Below, in pieces: positions 33,950 through 43,042 of a stretch of DNA of 64,000 bases. Position 1 is the first letter of the stretch. Every line of letters starts with the position of its first letter. The stretch is from Fulvivirga lutea (GTDB lineage: Bacteria; Bacteroidota; Bacteroidia; Cytophagales; Cyclobacteriaceae): positions 1,221,488 through 1,285,487 of the forward strand of contig NZ_CP070608.1 in assembly GCF_017068455.1 (NCBI RefSeq), given 5' to 3'. Both the position numbers and the translations under genes were made by a program. The notes under the pieces were generated by a model. It made no database searches, was not told the origin of the DNA, and was given only the letters and a program-made list of their open reading frames with translations.

Positions 33950-34480
33950 ATGAAAAACAAACTAGTATTAGCAATAGCAGCAATTTTATTTATTGGAACT
34001 GCAGCAACTGCACAAACAATGAAAATAGGCTACGCTGATGTAGACTATATTTTAAGTGAAATGCCTGAGTCAAAACAAGTGGAGTCGGAGCTTCAAGCGC
34101 ATAACACTCAATTACAAAACCAATTACAAGCAAAGTATCAGGAGTATCAGCAAAAGGCCCAGGCCTATCAACAAAGTGCTGCTACAATGGTTGACGCTGT
34201 AAGAAGTGAAAAGGAGACTGAATTAGCTCAGTTGGAACAAAGAATTCAAAAGTTTCAGCAAGACGCTCAGACTTCAATGCAGAAAAAATCTGCTACACTT
34301 ATGGAACCTCTTTATGCTAAAATTGGCTCTAATATTGAAGCTGTAGCAAAGGAGAATGGTTACACACATATTTTAAACGGACAAGTAGGTGGTATTGACG
34401 TAGTTCTTTTTGCTGATGAGAAGTTCGATATTTCGGACTTGGTTCTAAAGAAAATGGGCATTACACCATCATCTAACTAA
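33950..34480 (+). CDS. OmpH/Skp-family periplasmic chaperone (second copy)
   Basis: This 176-aa paralogue of the previous gene has a signal peptide ending ATAQ and IGYADVDYILSEMPESKQV. Its coiled coil is unusually rich in Gln and Ala (QLQNQLQAKYQEYQQKAQAY). It ends in DISDLVLKKMGI. It starts 26 bp after the first copy and closes the uppS-bamA series before a strong terminator. Confidence 0.9.
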   Translation: MKNKLVLAIAAILFIGTAATAQTMKIGYADVDYILSEMPESKQVESELQAHNTQLQNQLQAKYQEYQQKAQAYQQSAATMVDAVRSEKETELAQLEQRIQKFQQDAQTSMQKKSATLMEPLYAKIGSNIEAVAKENGYTHILNGQVGGIDVVLFADEKFDISDLVLKKMGITPSSN

Positions 34481-34502
34481 GAGATAAATTAAATTATAAG
34501 TT

Positions 34503-34530
34503 AAAGGCTTCCACATAGGAAGCCTTTTTT
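34503..34530 (+). terminator. Rho-independent terminator of the uppS-bamA-skp series
   Basis: A perfect 10-bp stem (AAAGGCTTCC 34503-34512 with GGAAGCCTTT 34518-34527) has a 5-nt ACATA loop and is followed by a T run to 34530. It lies 22 bp after the second skp stop codon. Confidence 0.88.
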
Positions 34531-34543
34531 ATTTCTTTACACT

Positions 34544-35437
34544 ATGCAGCGTCCACCACAGTTACTTGCGGGAGATAAGGTAGTGATTGTTTCACCTTCT
34601 CGCCAGATAGAATCATCACAATTAGATCAGGCACTAAAAACCTTTCAAAACTGGGGGCTGGAACCTAAAGTTGCAGAGCACGCACTTAGCAAACATGGTT
34701 ATTTTGCTGGCAACGATGGAGAGCGTTTGTCTGACCTGCAGCTAGTGTTAGATGACCCTGAAGTTAAAGCAGTTTTTTGTGCAAGAGGCGGATATGGGAT
34801 GACTCGAATTATTGATGAAGTTGATTTGAGTACTTTTATTAAAAACCCTAAATGGGTTATTGGGTTTAGCGATATCACTGCTCTTCATCTGTTAATTAAT
34901 AAAAATAATATTGAAAGTATTCACGGTCTTATGCCGGTTCAATTTGAATATGATGGTATTGAGAAGTCTTCTTATTCTCTCAAAAAAATATTGTTTGAAG
35001 GGGAACTTAATTATAACTGGAAGGGTCACTCACGCAACCTAAAGGGTGTGGCAAAAGGCCAAATAATTGGCGGTAATTTGTCTTTACTTGTAGATAGTAT
35101 TGGTACAAAAAATGAAATTAATACAGATGGTAAAATCCTTTTTATAGAAGAAATTGATGAATACTACTACAAGATTGATCGGATGCTTACTCAGCTGAAG
35201 AGGGCAGGTAAATTTGATACTATTGCTGGGTTAATCGTTGGTCAATTTTCAGATTTAAAGGACACACAAATTAAATTCGGTAGTGGTTTACAGGATATAG
35301 TGTTGGATAAAGTGAAAAGTTCAGTTCCTGTTTGTTTCAATGCACCGATTGGGCATGAAATGCCAAACCTAGCTATACCATGTGGACGAGAGGTGAATTT
35401 ATCAGTGAGTGAGTCACAGGTAAATCTATTGGGGTAA
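34544..35437 (+). CDS. LD-carboxypeptidase (S66 family)
   Basis: The 297-aa serine peptidase of the LdcA/MccF family trims the terminal D-Ala from tetrapeptide muropeptides during peptidoglycan recycling. Signatures are CARGGYG, the nucleophile Ser in GFSDITALH, Glu in FIEEIDEYYYKIDRML, and the His-containing GHEMPNLAIPCG. There is no signal peptide, so it acts in the cytoplasm. It starts just after the terminator and its 3' end overlaps the convergent oxoprolinase gene by 12 bp. Confidence 0.9.
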   Translation: MQRPPQLLAGDKVVIVSPSRQIESSQLDQALKTFQNWGLEPKVAEHALSKHGYFAGNDGERLSDLQLVLDDPEVKAVFCARGGYGMTRIIDEVDLSTFIKNPKWVIGFSDITALHLLINKNNIESIHGLMPVQFEYDGIEKSSYSLKKILFEGELNYNWKGHSRNLKGVAKGQIIGGNLSLLVDSIGTKNEINTDGKILFIEEIDEYYYKIDRMLTQLKRAGKFDTIAGLIVGQFSDLKDTQIKFGSGLQDIVLDKVKSSVPVCFNAPIGHEMPNLAIPCGREVNLSVSESQVNLLG

Positions 35438-38400
35438 ACCAAAGCCACCTCCTCCAGGAGTTTTGATAATTAGTTGATCTCCATCCTCAATTTCTTGTTC
35501 ATCTGAACTACTCAACTCAATTTTCTCACCATTTTTCTTAATTAAAAATTGTTGCCCCTTTTTTCCTGAGTGCCCTCCATTCAGCCCATAAGGAGCTATA
35601 ACCCTATGTTGACTCAAAATGGTTAGAGTAAGATTATCCAAAAATGTGAATGAACGACAAACTCCATTACCGCCTCGGTACTTTCCTTTCCCTCCAGACT
35701 CTTCTCGAATTTGAAAATAATTGAGTCTCACCGGATATTTTAATTCTAATATTTCAGGGTCAGTTATTTTGGTATTGGTCATGTGCTGATGAATAGCATC
35801 ATGGCCATTGAAATTAGGTCCGGCACCTGTTCCGCCACAGATTGTTTCATAGTAACCGAAAGTATCTTTTCCGAACAGTAAATTGTTCATCGTTCCCTGA
35901 CTACATGCTGCTAGGCCTAAGGCTTTTAAAATAGTATCAGTCAATCTCTGACTTACTTCAGTATTTCCTCCCACCACAGCAGGTTGATGATTGTCAAAAT
36001 TGGGATTCAGCAAACACTCAGGTAGATCTATTTTTACATGTTGCATTAGGCCTTCGTTCAAAGGAATATCTTCATCAACCAGAATTCTGAGCACGTATAG
36101 GATAACGCTTTGAACTATTGCTGGATTCGCATTAAGATTACCCGAATGAACATCTGAAGTGCCATTAAAATCAAGCTCAATTAAATCTTTCGATATCTTA
36201 ATTTTTACAGACAGTTTAGAACCGTCATCCAGCTCTTCTTTTGCCTCGTAATCTCCATGATGAAGTTGCTTTAGCTTTGATTTTAATAGCGAGGCTGAAT
36301 ACTTTTTAATGGAGAAAAGGTTTTCAACAACCGTATTTGATTCAAATTGCTTACAAAGTTTTTTTAATTCTCTGATGCCTAGCTGAATTGATGCCAAAGC
36401 TCCATTAATATCAGCCATATTTTCATTAACAGATCGTGTTGGAAACTCAGCCTTACTCAATAACTCTTTAATCTCCTTAATACGTGATTCCCCGGATTTT
36501 ATTAGATACATCGGTGGAATTATTACTCCTTCTTCATTCAGGCTTTTGGCATTAACTGGCATAGAGCCGGGTGTCCTTCCGCCTATTTCAGAATGATGGG
36601 CTCTATTAGCGACAAAGCCAATAAGCTTATGATTATAAAATACGCCACTTATTAAAGTGACATCCGGTAAATGAGAGCCTCCATACTTTGGATGATTTGT
36701 GATTACCACATCGCCCTCTTCTATTTCAAGTTGATCAAGAACTTTTTTAACACAAACACCTAAACTGCCTAAATGAACGGGAATATGCGGAGCATTAATA
36801 ATTAGGTCACCTTCAGAGTCTAAAATTGCACATGAAAAATCTAAACGTTCTTTAATATTTACAGAAAATGAAGTTCTTTCAAGCATGGCACCCATCTCTA
36901 AGGCTACACCCATAAATCGGTTTTGAAATAACGTTCTTGAGGCACTTTCTGACAATTGAATATCTTCATAGTTCGAAGCCATTCTTTTCAAAACCGAAGA
37001 ATTCCATTCGTCAATTTCAAGCTGCCAATGAGGTTTAATATAAATGGTTGTACTATTACTGGTAATTATTGCTGGCCCTTTGATTACATTACCGGGAGAT
37101 AACTGATCTCGACTGTAAACAGGTGTGTCCAAATAGTTTCCGTTACATAGGCTTTTTGTTCGTGAATTTGGTTTTGGGGTTGTTGTAGATACTCTTGATT
37201 TTTTCCCAAACTCAGTATTATTAGTGGCAACACTCATGACAACCTTTACAGATTCAACCTCAATTTCTTTATTGTCTATCCAATGATTATAAATTTTAAT
37301 GTACTGATCTCTGAATGCTTCTAAAAGATCGGAAATACCGATATTGTCTATCTCAATTGTAGATTCCTGACCTTCAAATCTTAAATAACAATATACATGT
37401 TTAGTAATTACGTCTTCTTCGGTATATCCAGATTGTTCAAAATCCGCTAAAATTTGTTTTTTTATTGACTTTAAGATTCCAGCTTTTTCGGAAGTAAATG
37501 AATTAAGCTCCAGAAGAACCAACTGCTCTTTTATCTTATCCATATCGGCCAAACCAATGCCTAGTGCACTAAGAATACCTGCATCATAAGGTATTAGCAC
37601 TTCAGATACATGTAGTATTTCAGCAATATCGCATGCGTGTTGTCCACCAGCACCACCAAAAGTGACAAGGCACATACCCTCTAATGAGGCCCCCTTTCTT
37701 GTGGCTATCTTCTTAATGGCGGATGCCATATTTTCATTAGTAACTCTAAGAAATGATTCTATCAAATCTTCTGTAGATGTTTTCTCGTCTAAACCATTTG
37801 AAACTTCTTGTAGTGCTCTTTCCGAATCAGCCTGTTTCAATGGAATAGCAAACTCGTCAGTTACGACCCGCCCAGCTAATAAATTTAAATCGGCAATGGT
37901 TAATGGGCCATTATTACCATAGCAAGCTGGCCCGGGACTGGCTCCTGCACTTTCTGGCCCTACTTCGTACATTCCGTTTCTTACAGAACAGATTGATCCC
38001 CCACCGGCAGCTATTGTGTCAATGTCCACGCAAGGGCTTTGGATGGTTGCATCACCTACTTTTGTTTGATAAGCATAGGTTATGTCATTTTCAATGATGG
38101 AAACATCTGTGCTTGTACCGCCCATATCAAAGGTAATGATTCGGTTAAACCCCGATTGACGAGAAGAATGATAGGCACCTAGTATTCCACCGGCAGGTCC
38201 GCTCAAAAGCCCATCTTTAGGAAGGTATTCCGTGCTATCAACAATGGCTCCGGCACTTGAAATAATTCTCAGCTGCTTTTCCGGTAGCTTTTCCTTGATT
38301 TCTTTAAAATACTTACCTAAAACAGGCTCCAAATAGGCATTAACAACTGTTGTTTCTGCCCTGTGAACAATTCTTATATTAGATGAAACTTGATGTGATG

Positions 38401-39157
38401 CACTGGTATACTTATACCCATTATTTTTCAGTTGCTCCAAGGTAATAGATTCATGAGCATGGTTTTTATAGCTATTTAGATAGGCAATGGCTATGGATGA
38501 ATCTTTTGGAATACTATCAATCTCGTCATTTAATAAGTTAATTGGTTGCCAAATTGAACCATCAGATGTAATTCTTTCATCGACTTCAATAACTCTTGAG
38601 TAGAGTGGAGGAGGAGTTTGAATGTTAAGCTCAAAGAGCTTTGGTCTCTGCTGCGTACCAATTTTTAAAAGGTCTTTGAATCCTTTGGTGATTAGAAGAG
38701 TAACGTCACTTCCTTTTTTTTCTAGAAGAGCATTAGTTCCTTTTGTGGTGCCTAGCCGCATTTCCATTTTAGGCAAGCTTGCCTGTAAAGCTGTAGAAGT
38801 TAAAATTCTTGCAGCCAATATTGGCACCGGCTCTAAAGCTGTGATCTCGTACCCACCGGATAAATCAAATGTGTCAGCCAAAGTTTCAGACAGCTTCAAC
38901 AATTGATTTTCGGATTCGTAACCCTCTATTTCAATTGATTTGCCTGATTTTGATTCTATCAGTTGATAGTTGGAAAGGATGTTACTATTTATAGGAGGAT
39001 TAAGCGAAACTTTTAGTGTAGTATCATCTAGTTTTTGTTTGATGTAGCATTTAATGATACCACTGCTTAGAAGTTTGAGTCTATGCTGATGGAACTCAGG
39101 ATCAATGGCAATGCAGTCTGTGAAAGTTCCGCCTGTATCTATCCAAATTTTCCACAT
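35426..39157 (-). CDS. Fused 5-oxoprolinase (HyuA-HyuB type)
   Basis: This 1243-aa single-chain enzyme joins hydantoinase A and B halves. The N-terminal half (about 1-700) begins IWIDTGGTFTD and has the ATPase-like FDMGGTSTDVS and AAGGGSI; the C-terminal half (about 715-1243) has GSHLPDVTLI, NPAIVQSV and GGNGVCRSF. The family hydrolyses 5-oxoproline to glutamate using ATP, or opens hydantoins. Fusion matches the eukaryotic and some bacterial 5-oxoprolinases, whereas many bacteria use separate subunits. The family N-terminus MWKIWIDTGG fixes ATG 39157; an ATG 24 bp upstream only adds residues. Confidence 0.92.
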   Translation of the reverse strand: MWKIWIDTGGTFTDCIAIDPEFHQHRLKLLSSGIIKCYIKQKLDDTTLKVSLNPPINSNILSNYQLIESKSGKSIEIEGYESENQLLKLSETLADTFDLSGGYEITALEPVPILAARILTSTALQASLPKMEMRLGTTKGTNALLEKKGSDVTLLITKGFKDLLKIGTQQRPKLFELNIQTPPPLYSRVIEVDERITSDGSIWQPINLLNDEIDSIPKDSSIAIAYLNSYKNHAHESITLEQLKNNGYKYTSASHQVSSNIRIVHRAETTVVNAYLEPVLGKYFKEIKEKLPEKQLRIISSAGAIVDSTEYLPKDGLLSGPAGGILGAYHSSRQSGFNRIITFDMGGTSTDVSIIENDITYAYQTKVGDATIQSPCVDIDTIAAGGGSICSVRNGMYEVGPESAGASPGPACYGNNGPLTIADLNLLAGRVVTDEFAIPLKQADSERALQEVSNGLDEKTSTEDLIESFLRVTNENMASAIKKIATRKGASLEGMCLVTFGGAGGQHACDIAEILHVSEVLIPYDAGILSALGIGLADMDKIKEQLVLLELNSFTSEKAGILKSIKKQILADFEQSGYTEEDVITKHVYCYLRFEGQESTIEIDNIGISDLLEAFRDQYIKIYNHWIDNKEIEVESVKVVMSVATNNTEFGKKSRVSTTTPKPNSRTKSLCNGNYLDTPVYSRDQLSPGNVIKGPAIITSNSTTIYIKPHWQLEIDEWNSSVLKRMASNYEDIQLSESASRTLFQNRFMGVALEMGAMLERTSFSVNIKERLDFSCAILDSEGDLIINAPHIPVHLGSLGVCVKKVLDQLEIEEGDVVITNHPKYGGSHLPDVTLISGVFYNHKLIGFVANRAHHSEIGGRTPGSMPVNAKSLNEEGVIIPPMYLIKSGESRIKEIKELLSKAEFPTRSVNENMADINGALASIQLGIRELKKLCKQFESNTVVENLFSIKKYSASLLKSKLKQLHHGDYEAKEELDDGSKLSVKIKISKDLIELDFNGTSDVHSGNLNANPAIVQSVILYVLRILVDEDIPLNEGLMQHVKIDLPECLLNPNFDNHQPAVVGGNTEVSQRLTDTILKALGLAACSQGTMNNLLFGKDTFGYYETICGGTGAGPNFNGHDAIHQHMTNTKITDPEILELKYPVRLNYFQIREESGGKGKYRGGNGVCRSFTFLDNLTLTILSQHRVIAPYGLNGGHSGKKGQQFLIKKNGEKIELSSSDEQEIEDGDQLIIKTPGGGGFGLPQ

Positions 39158-39176
39158 GAAATGAAAGTTACAGAAC

Positions 39177-39192
39177 AGCATTATTTAATGCT
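39177..39192. promoter_or_regulatory. Inverted repeat between the divergent oxoprolinase and DUF4230 genes
   Basis: AGCATTA (39177-39183) and TAATGCT (39186-39192) are perfect inverted arms around TT, 19 bp upstream of the oxoprolinase ATG. A TAACTTTC box (39170-39163) lies between it and the ATG. The position suits an operator. Confidence 0.35.
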
Positions 39193-39233
39193 ATGAATAA
39201 TCTTTAAATTGAAAATATTATTACGTGCAACTT

Positions 39234-39857
39234 ATGAGATCAGTAGTGAAAATTTTACAGATATTACCATGGATTGGGCTTTTGGCTATTGTAATCTATT
39301 TGTGGCAGACTCAGGAAATTAAAGAGAAACCAATTGAGATAACTAATTCAAGTATTTTAAGAGAAGTGGAATCTTTAGGTAAGCTTGAATTGGTTAGGTA
39401 TAATTTTAAAGAAATTACCGAATTGAAGAAGGTAAGTCCTGAGTTTTGGAAAATATTCAAGCTGGGACCCGACAGTAAAATTGCTTTGATATCTGAAGGT
39501 TCAGCTGTAGGATGCATTGATCTTTCTAAGCTGTCAGAGGAAAATATTTACCATTCTACCGATACTATTTATATCAACTTACCAAAGCCAGAACTTTGTT
39601 ACTATAAGCTAGATATGTCTAAAACGCGTATTTACTCGATGCAAACCAACCCATTGGAAGACGAAAAAGAGTTTATCAGAAGGGCATATCAGGCAGCAGA
39701 AGATGAAATAAAACAGTCAGCAATAAACTCTGGTATTATGGAAAATACATTGAGAAATGCAGAGATTATGCTCAAACCTATCATTGAAAAACTAACAAAT
39801 AAACAGGTGGTGTTTACATTGAAACCTGATGTAACTCAATTAAACATCAATAAGTAG
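39234..39857 (+). CDS. DUF4230-like membrane-anchored protein
   Basis: The 207-aa protein has one N-terminal transmembrane helix (about 5-24) and an extracytoplasmic domain with SLGKLELVRYNFKEI, IALISEGSAVGCIDL and LPKPELCYYKLD. This is the general plan of DUF4230 proteins, whose function is unknown. The GTG at 39225 would add three residues; ATG 39234 is preferred. It converges on the LysE gene with an 18-bp overlap. Confidence 0.78.
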   Translation: MRSVVKILQILPWIGLLAIVIYLWQTQEIKEKPIEITNSSILREVESLGKLELVRYNFKEITELKKVSPEFWKIFKLGPDSKIALISEGSAVGCIDLSKLSEENIYHSTDTIYINLPKPELCYYKLDMSKTRIYSMQTNPLEDEKEFIRRAYQAAEDEIKQSAINSGIMENTLRNAEIMLKPIIEKLTNKQVVFTLKPDVTQLNINK

Positions 39858-40451
39858 CTGCCAAATTCCATAAAATCCCAAAATGAAGAATACAACGGCT
39901 GGAATAAGCTTTGTGAGTTTCTGATTTTTGATCTCCAGGTTAATTCGAGTCGAAAAATTGATCAATGCAAATAGTAAGGCAAAAGTACCTGCTGACACTC
40001 CCAGTGCATAAGTAAGTAGCTGACTGTTATTATCTATACTCATCCAACCTTGGTTGGACAAATACGCAGTTATGCCAACCCAAAATGGAATAGCCAATGG
40101 GTTAAAAATGCTAACTATCATTCCTCTTCTAAATCCGCCTTTATTAGTTAAGGGTTTTGGGGTGTCATTCTTAAAGTATTGATAGGTGTTAATAAACGCT
40201 AATAATAGTATCACCGAAGTGGATAAAAGTTTGATGTTGTTCATCACAATCTCAGTTGAAAGCAGCCAATCACTAAAAATCACTGCGATGATAACATAGG
40301 GGAATTCTATTATAGCAGACGCGAGACTGAATCTGATGGCAGCTCTACTTTTATTTTCAATAGCGAGTTGAAGCACACTTATATTTATGGCTCCGGGAGG
40401 AATAGAGCCTATAAAACTAAAGAGAAAGGCAAATAAGAAAACTGTTATCAT
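39840..40451 (-). CDS. LysE-family exporter
   Basis: The 203-aa inner-membrane protein has six hydrophobic helices and the LysE N-terminal signature FSFIGSIPPGAINISVLQL. The family exports amino acids (Lys, Arg, homoserine, Thr) or similar small molecules. The true start is the ATG at 40451, which overlaps the ATP-grasp stop as ATGA; a longer in-frame start at 40487 precedes the transmembrane helix with a charged stretch and lies in that gene. Coupling to the ATP-grasp gene suggests it may export that enzyme's product. Confidence 0.85.
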   Translation of the reverse strand: MITVFLFAFLFSFIGSIPPGAINISVLQLAIENKSRAAIRFSLASAIIEFPYVIIAVIFSDWLLSTEIVMNNIKLLSTSVILLLAFINTYQYFKNDTPKPLTNKGGFRRGMIVSIFNPLAIPFWVGITAYLSNQGWMSIDNNSQLLTYALGVSAGTFALLFALINFSTRINLEIKNQKLTKLIPAVVFFILGFYGIWQLLIDV

Positions 40452-41473
40452 GTGCCTACTGCTCTTGTTTTTTTGTACTCGCGCCATGCCTCTTTCAAGG
40501 TCATAAATGGAATTCCTTTTTTGTGATTTTCCATGCTAATCTCAAATAACACTTTCCAATGATGGAAAATTACTTTATAAGCGTTCCATAGACTGTAACC
40601 GGGGTTATAAATATGTGCTGGTTCAGATCCTGCTCCGTTCAATTCCATTATTTTTAATTTACCTTGATAAAGGTCTTCAATGGAATGGACTTTGATGTCA
40701 AATCGCCCGAAGTAGAACCCATTAATGTTACGCGCTATATCATCAAATAATTGCACTAACTCACTATTAATTAGATGGTTAGCATCTAAAAATTTAGTTC
40801 CTCTGGAGTGATTTCCGATGTAAACCAGATGAATTGATTCACCTTCTTTCACTATTTCATTTAAACGATTCTTATATCTGAGCTCTAATGTTTTACATTG
40901 CAATTTGGCTCTGTCATATTTCGATATTAGCTCCTTGAGAGTAGATTTTCCATCTCCTTTTAAGGTTAACATCTCCTTAGCCACGATTGAACTAATAACC
41001 CCTGATTTTTGAGATGGATATCTGTAATAAAAAATACCTAGTTCAATTTCCTCCGTTAAATATTCCTGAATCAGGTAATCAACAGTAATCTCTTCGTGAT
41101 AATTGATTAATTCTTCAGCATTATTAATTTTTTCAACCTTCCAACCTCTTTCTCCAATATCTGGCTTGCATATCACGGGGAAAATAAGTGTGGCAATCAC
41201 TTCGCTTAGTGATTTATCTTCATGCTTTATGTATGTAGTTTGTGGGATTAGTTTAGAAGGCAAACTATCCAAAATCTTTATTTTTGATTCGCCTAACATT
41301 CCACCATTTTCAATTCCAGGGTTGGATGCAGAAAAGTAGAAAAATGATCTTGCTTTAGCAGCCAGATAGAACCAATAAATAAATACAGGCCAATAGACGA
41401 CCAAAAAAGGCCAATATTCCCAATTACGGAGCCTAATTAAAAAGTTACTCCTCCAAATGGATTCAAAAAACAT
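40448..41473 (-). CDS. ATP-grasp ligase-like protein with N-terminal membrane helix
   Basis: The 341-aa protein has a hydrophobic segment at about 20-40 and then a conserved SASNPGIENGGMLGESK region. An ATP-grasp fold follows, with VICKPDIGERGWKV, YLIQEYLTE, GRFDIKV and a metal-binding KIMELNGAGSEPAH. ATP-grasp enzymes join an acyl phosphate to an amine; D-Ala-D-Ala ligase is the usual annotation but specificity is unknown. It starts 5 bp after the DinB gene and overlaps the LysE gene by ATGA, forming a three-gene operon. Confidence 0.82.
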   Translation of the reverse strand: MFFESIWRSNFLIRLRNWEYWPFLVVYWPVFIYWFYLAAKARSFFYFSASNPGIENGGMLGESKIKILDSLPSKLIPQTTYIKHEDKSLSEVIATLIFPVICKPDIGERGWKVEKINNAEELINYHEEITVDYLIQEYLTEEIELGIFYYRYPSQKSGVISSIVAKEMLTLKGDGKSTLKELISKYDRAKLQCKTLELRYKNRLNEIVKEGESIHLVYIGNHSRGTKFLDANHLINSELVQLFDDIARNINGFYFGRFDIKVHSIEDLYQGKLKIMELNGAGSEPAHIYNPGYSLWNAYKVIFHHWKVLFEISMENHKKGIPFMTLKEAWREYKKTRAVGT

Positions 41474-41478
41474 TGGAT

Positions 41479-41991
41479 TTATTTGGCTACTTGTGCCTGT
41501 TGAAATTTAATGGTAGATACAGCGACACCAAAATTACTAGGAAGAGAAATATAAGATGCTATTTCTTTCAGACCCACTTTAATTAGTGCCATATGATGTA
41601 TGGCGTGTTCTATGTTATAGGCAAGTTCACGATAAAGGTTAGTTTCGATAGCGGTATTCTCCTCATCATAAAGGTTATAATTAGCCACCAGTGTCAACTG
41701 AATATTGGAAGGTGCATCATCAAGAAAATTTATGATATCCGCAATTACAGCTTCTGCAACAGTTCTGTCTTGTTCTATTACTGCGTCATGATCTCTTTTG
41801 TCGTAGTTAACTGCACCGTTTTTACAGCTGCTGATCAGACAAGTGAAAAACTCCAAAGTATGCCTAACATGCTGGCCTATGGTTGAATTGTTAAGTGAAG
41901 GGATGGGCTTAGCAAAATCCTCATCTTTTATGCTATTAATAACAGAATCTAACTGTTTTAATATTTCCTTACACGCTTCCGTTAATTTCAT
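41479..41991 (-). CDS. DinB-like four-helix metal protein
   Basis: The 170-aa DinB/YfiT-type helical bundle has TIGQHVRHTLEF and ELAYNIEHAIHHMALIKVGL, providing the three-His metal site. Some family members are thiol S-transferases (bacillithiol or mycothiol type). It begins the DinB/ATP-grasp/LysE operon. The function is not determined. Confidence 0.82.
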   Translation of the reverse strand: MKLTEACKEILKQLDSVINSIKDEDFAKPIPSLNNSTIGQHVRHTLEFFTCLISSCKNGAVNYDKRDHDAVIEQDRTVAEAVIADIINFLDDAPSNIQLTLVANYNLYDEENTAIETNLYRELAYNIEHAIHHMALIKVGLKEIASYISLPSNFGVAVSTIKFQQAQVAK

Positions 41992-42030
41992 CCGAGCAAA
42001 TATAATTAAAAAGTGATTTTGGAGAATTAA

Positions 42031-42468
42031 CTAATTGTTTTTTAGCTTATCCCAATTTTTATCGGCTTGAGATTTTAGTTTTTTCTCATTCTCATTCCAC
42101 GGCTCCAGCGTATTGTTACCCCAAAAGTTATAGAAGAGATATAACTTACCATCTAATATTTTATACGTTTCAGGATCTATTTTTACCTTTTCTCCAGTTT
42201 CGCCCATGGCATAAGCACACCAGCCACCATAAGCAGGAATGTATTTATCTGGTGATTTTTTAAAGGCTTCTAAATTCTTTTCAGAATTAAAATAGTAGGT
42301 AATTCCCTGATGTTGAGATTGATATGATTCTTTTCCTTCTTTAGGCTCCCCATTAAAATAGCTTACAACATCATAGCCTTCAACAGCTAAACCTTTTTTT
42401 GCATTGATAGTTGTCTGACCTAAACAAAAGTGCGATACCAAGACAAGCAGGATGATTCTTATCAGCAT
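42031..42468 (-). CDS. Exported YHS-domain protein
   Basis: The 145-aa protein has a short signal peptide ending CLGQ. A YHS-like domain follows (about 25-100): VEGYDVVSYFNG, GITYYFNSEKNLEAFKKSPDKYIPAYGGWCAYAMG. YHS domains are linked to metal, often copper or heavy-metal, handling; the single Cys in GGWCAYA is the main candidate ligand. The tail ends WDKLKNN. It is separated from its neighbours by 39 and 85 bp. Confidence 0.83.
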   Translation of the reverse strand: MLIRIILLVLVSHFCLGQTTINAKKGLAVEGYDVVSYFNGEPKEGKESYQSQHQGITYYFNSEKNLEAFKKSPDKYIPAYGGWCAYAMGETGEKVKIDPETYKILDGKLYLFYNFWGNNTLEPWNENEKKLKSQADKNWDKLKNN

Positions 42469-42553
42469 AAAATTTTCTTTATTGATAAGGTTCTATACTC
42501 CATTTCGATTAAAAGGTTGGTGTGAAAAATGCTATTGTCAGCTAGAATACAAG

Positions 42554-43042
42554 TTAATCCTCGTTTTTTAAGGCATCCCAAACAAGGGTTGGTTCATAAC
42601 CCTTCTGTATAAGGTAAGCAGCTACTTTTCTATTTTTTGTAAAGCTATCTTTAGCAGTGACTTTGCTCTTTTTACTTGCAATGAGTTCGAGAAGAGTGTT
42701 TTGGTAGTCCTCTTCATCAATTTCTTCCATAGCCTTTTTAATACAATAATTGCTTACTCGATGTTGATTAAGGCCTTGCAGGATTTTATTTCGGCCCCAT
42801 TTTTTGATACGAAACTTTCCGCCCGCATAAGCCTTGGCAAATCGCTCTTCATTGATGAAGTTTTCAGTGATAAGTTCACTTAGAATTTGCTCTACATCAT
42901 CGCTATATAAGCCATAAGTGTAAAGCTTATCTCTTACCTGTTGTTGCGATCGTTCCTGATAAGCGCAAAAGTCAGCGGCCTTTAGTTTCGCTTCTTTTGG
43001 GTTGAGTTTCCTTTTGGGTTTTTCGTATTCCTCCGAAAACAT
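42554..43042 (-). CDS. recX: RecX-family regulatory protein
   Basis: This 162-aa RecX-like protein consists of three-helix repeats, with LKAADFCAYQERSQQQVRDKL, LITENFINEERFAKAYAGGK and KKWGRNKILQGLNQHRVS. RecX restrains RecA filaments. No recA is adjacent. Its ATG overlaps the upstream membrane gene stop (TAATG). Length matches other Bacteroidota RecX proteins. Confidence 0.88.
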   Translation of the reverse strand: MFSEEYEKPKRKLNPKEAKLKAADFCAYQERSQQQVRDKLYTYGLYSDDVEQILSELITENFINEERFAKAYAGGKFRIKKWGRNKILQGLNQHRVSNYCIKKAMEEIDEEDYQNTLLELIASKKSKVTAKDSFTKNRKVAAYLIQKGYEPTLVWDALKNED

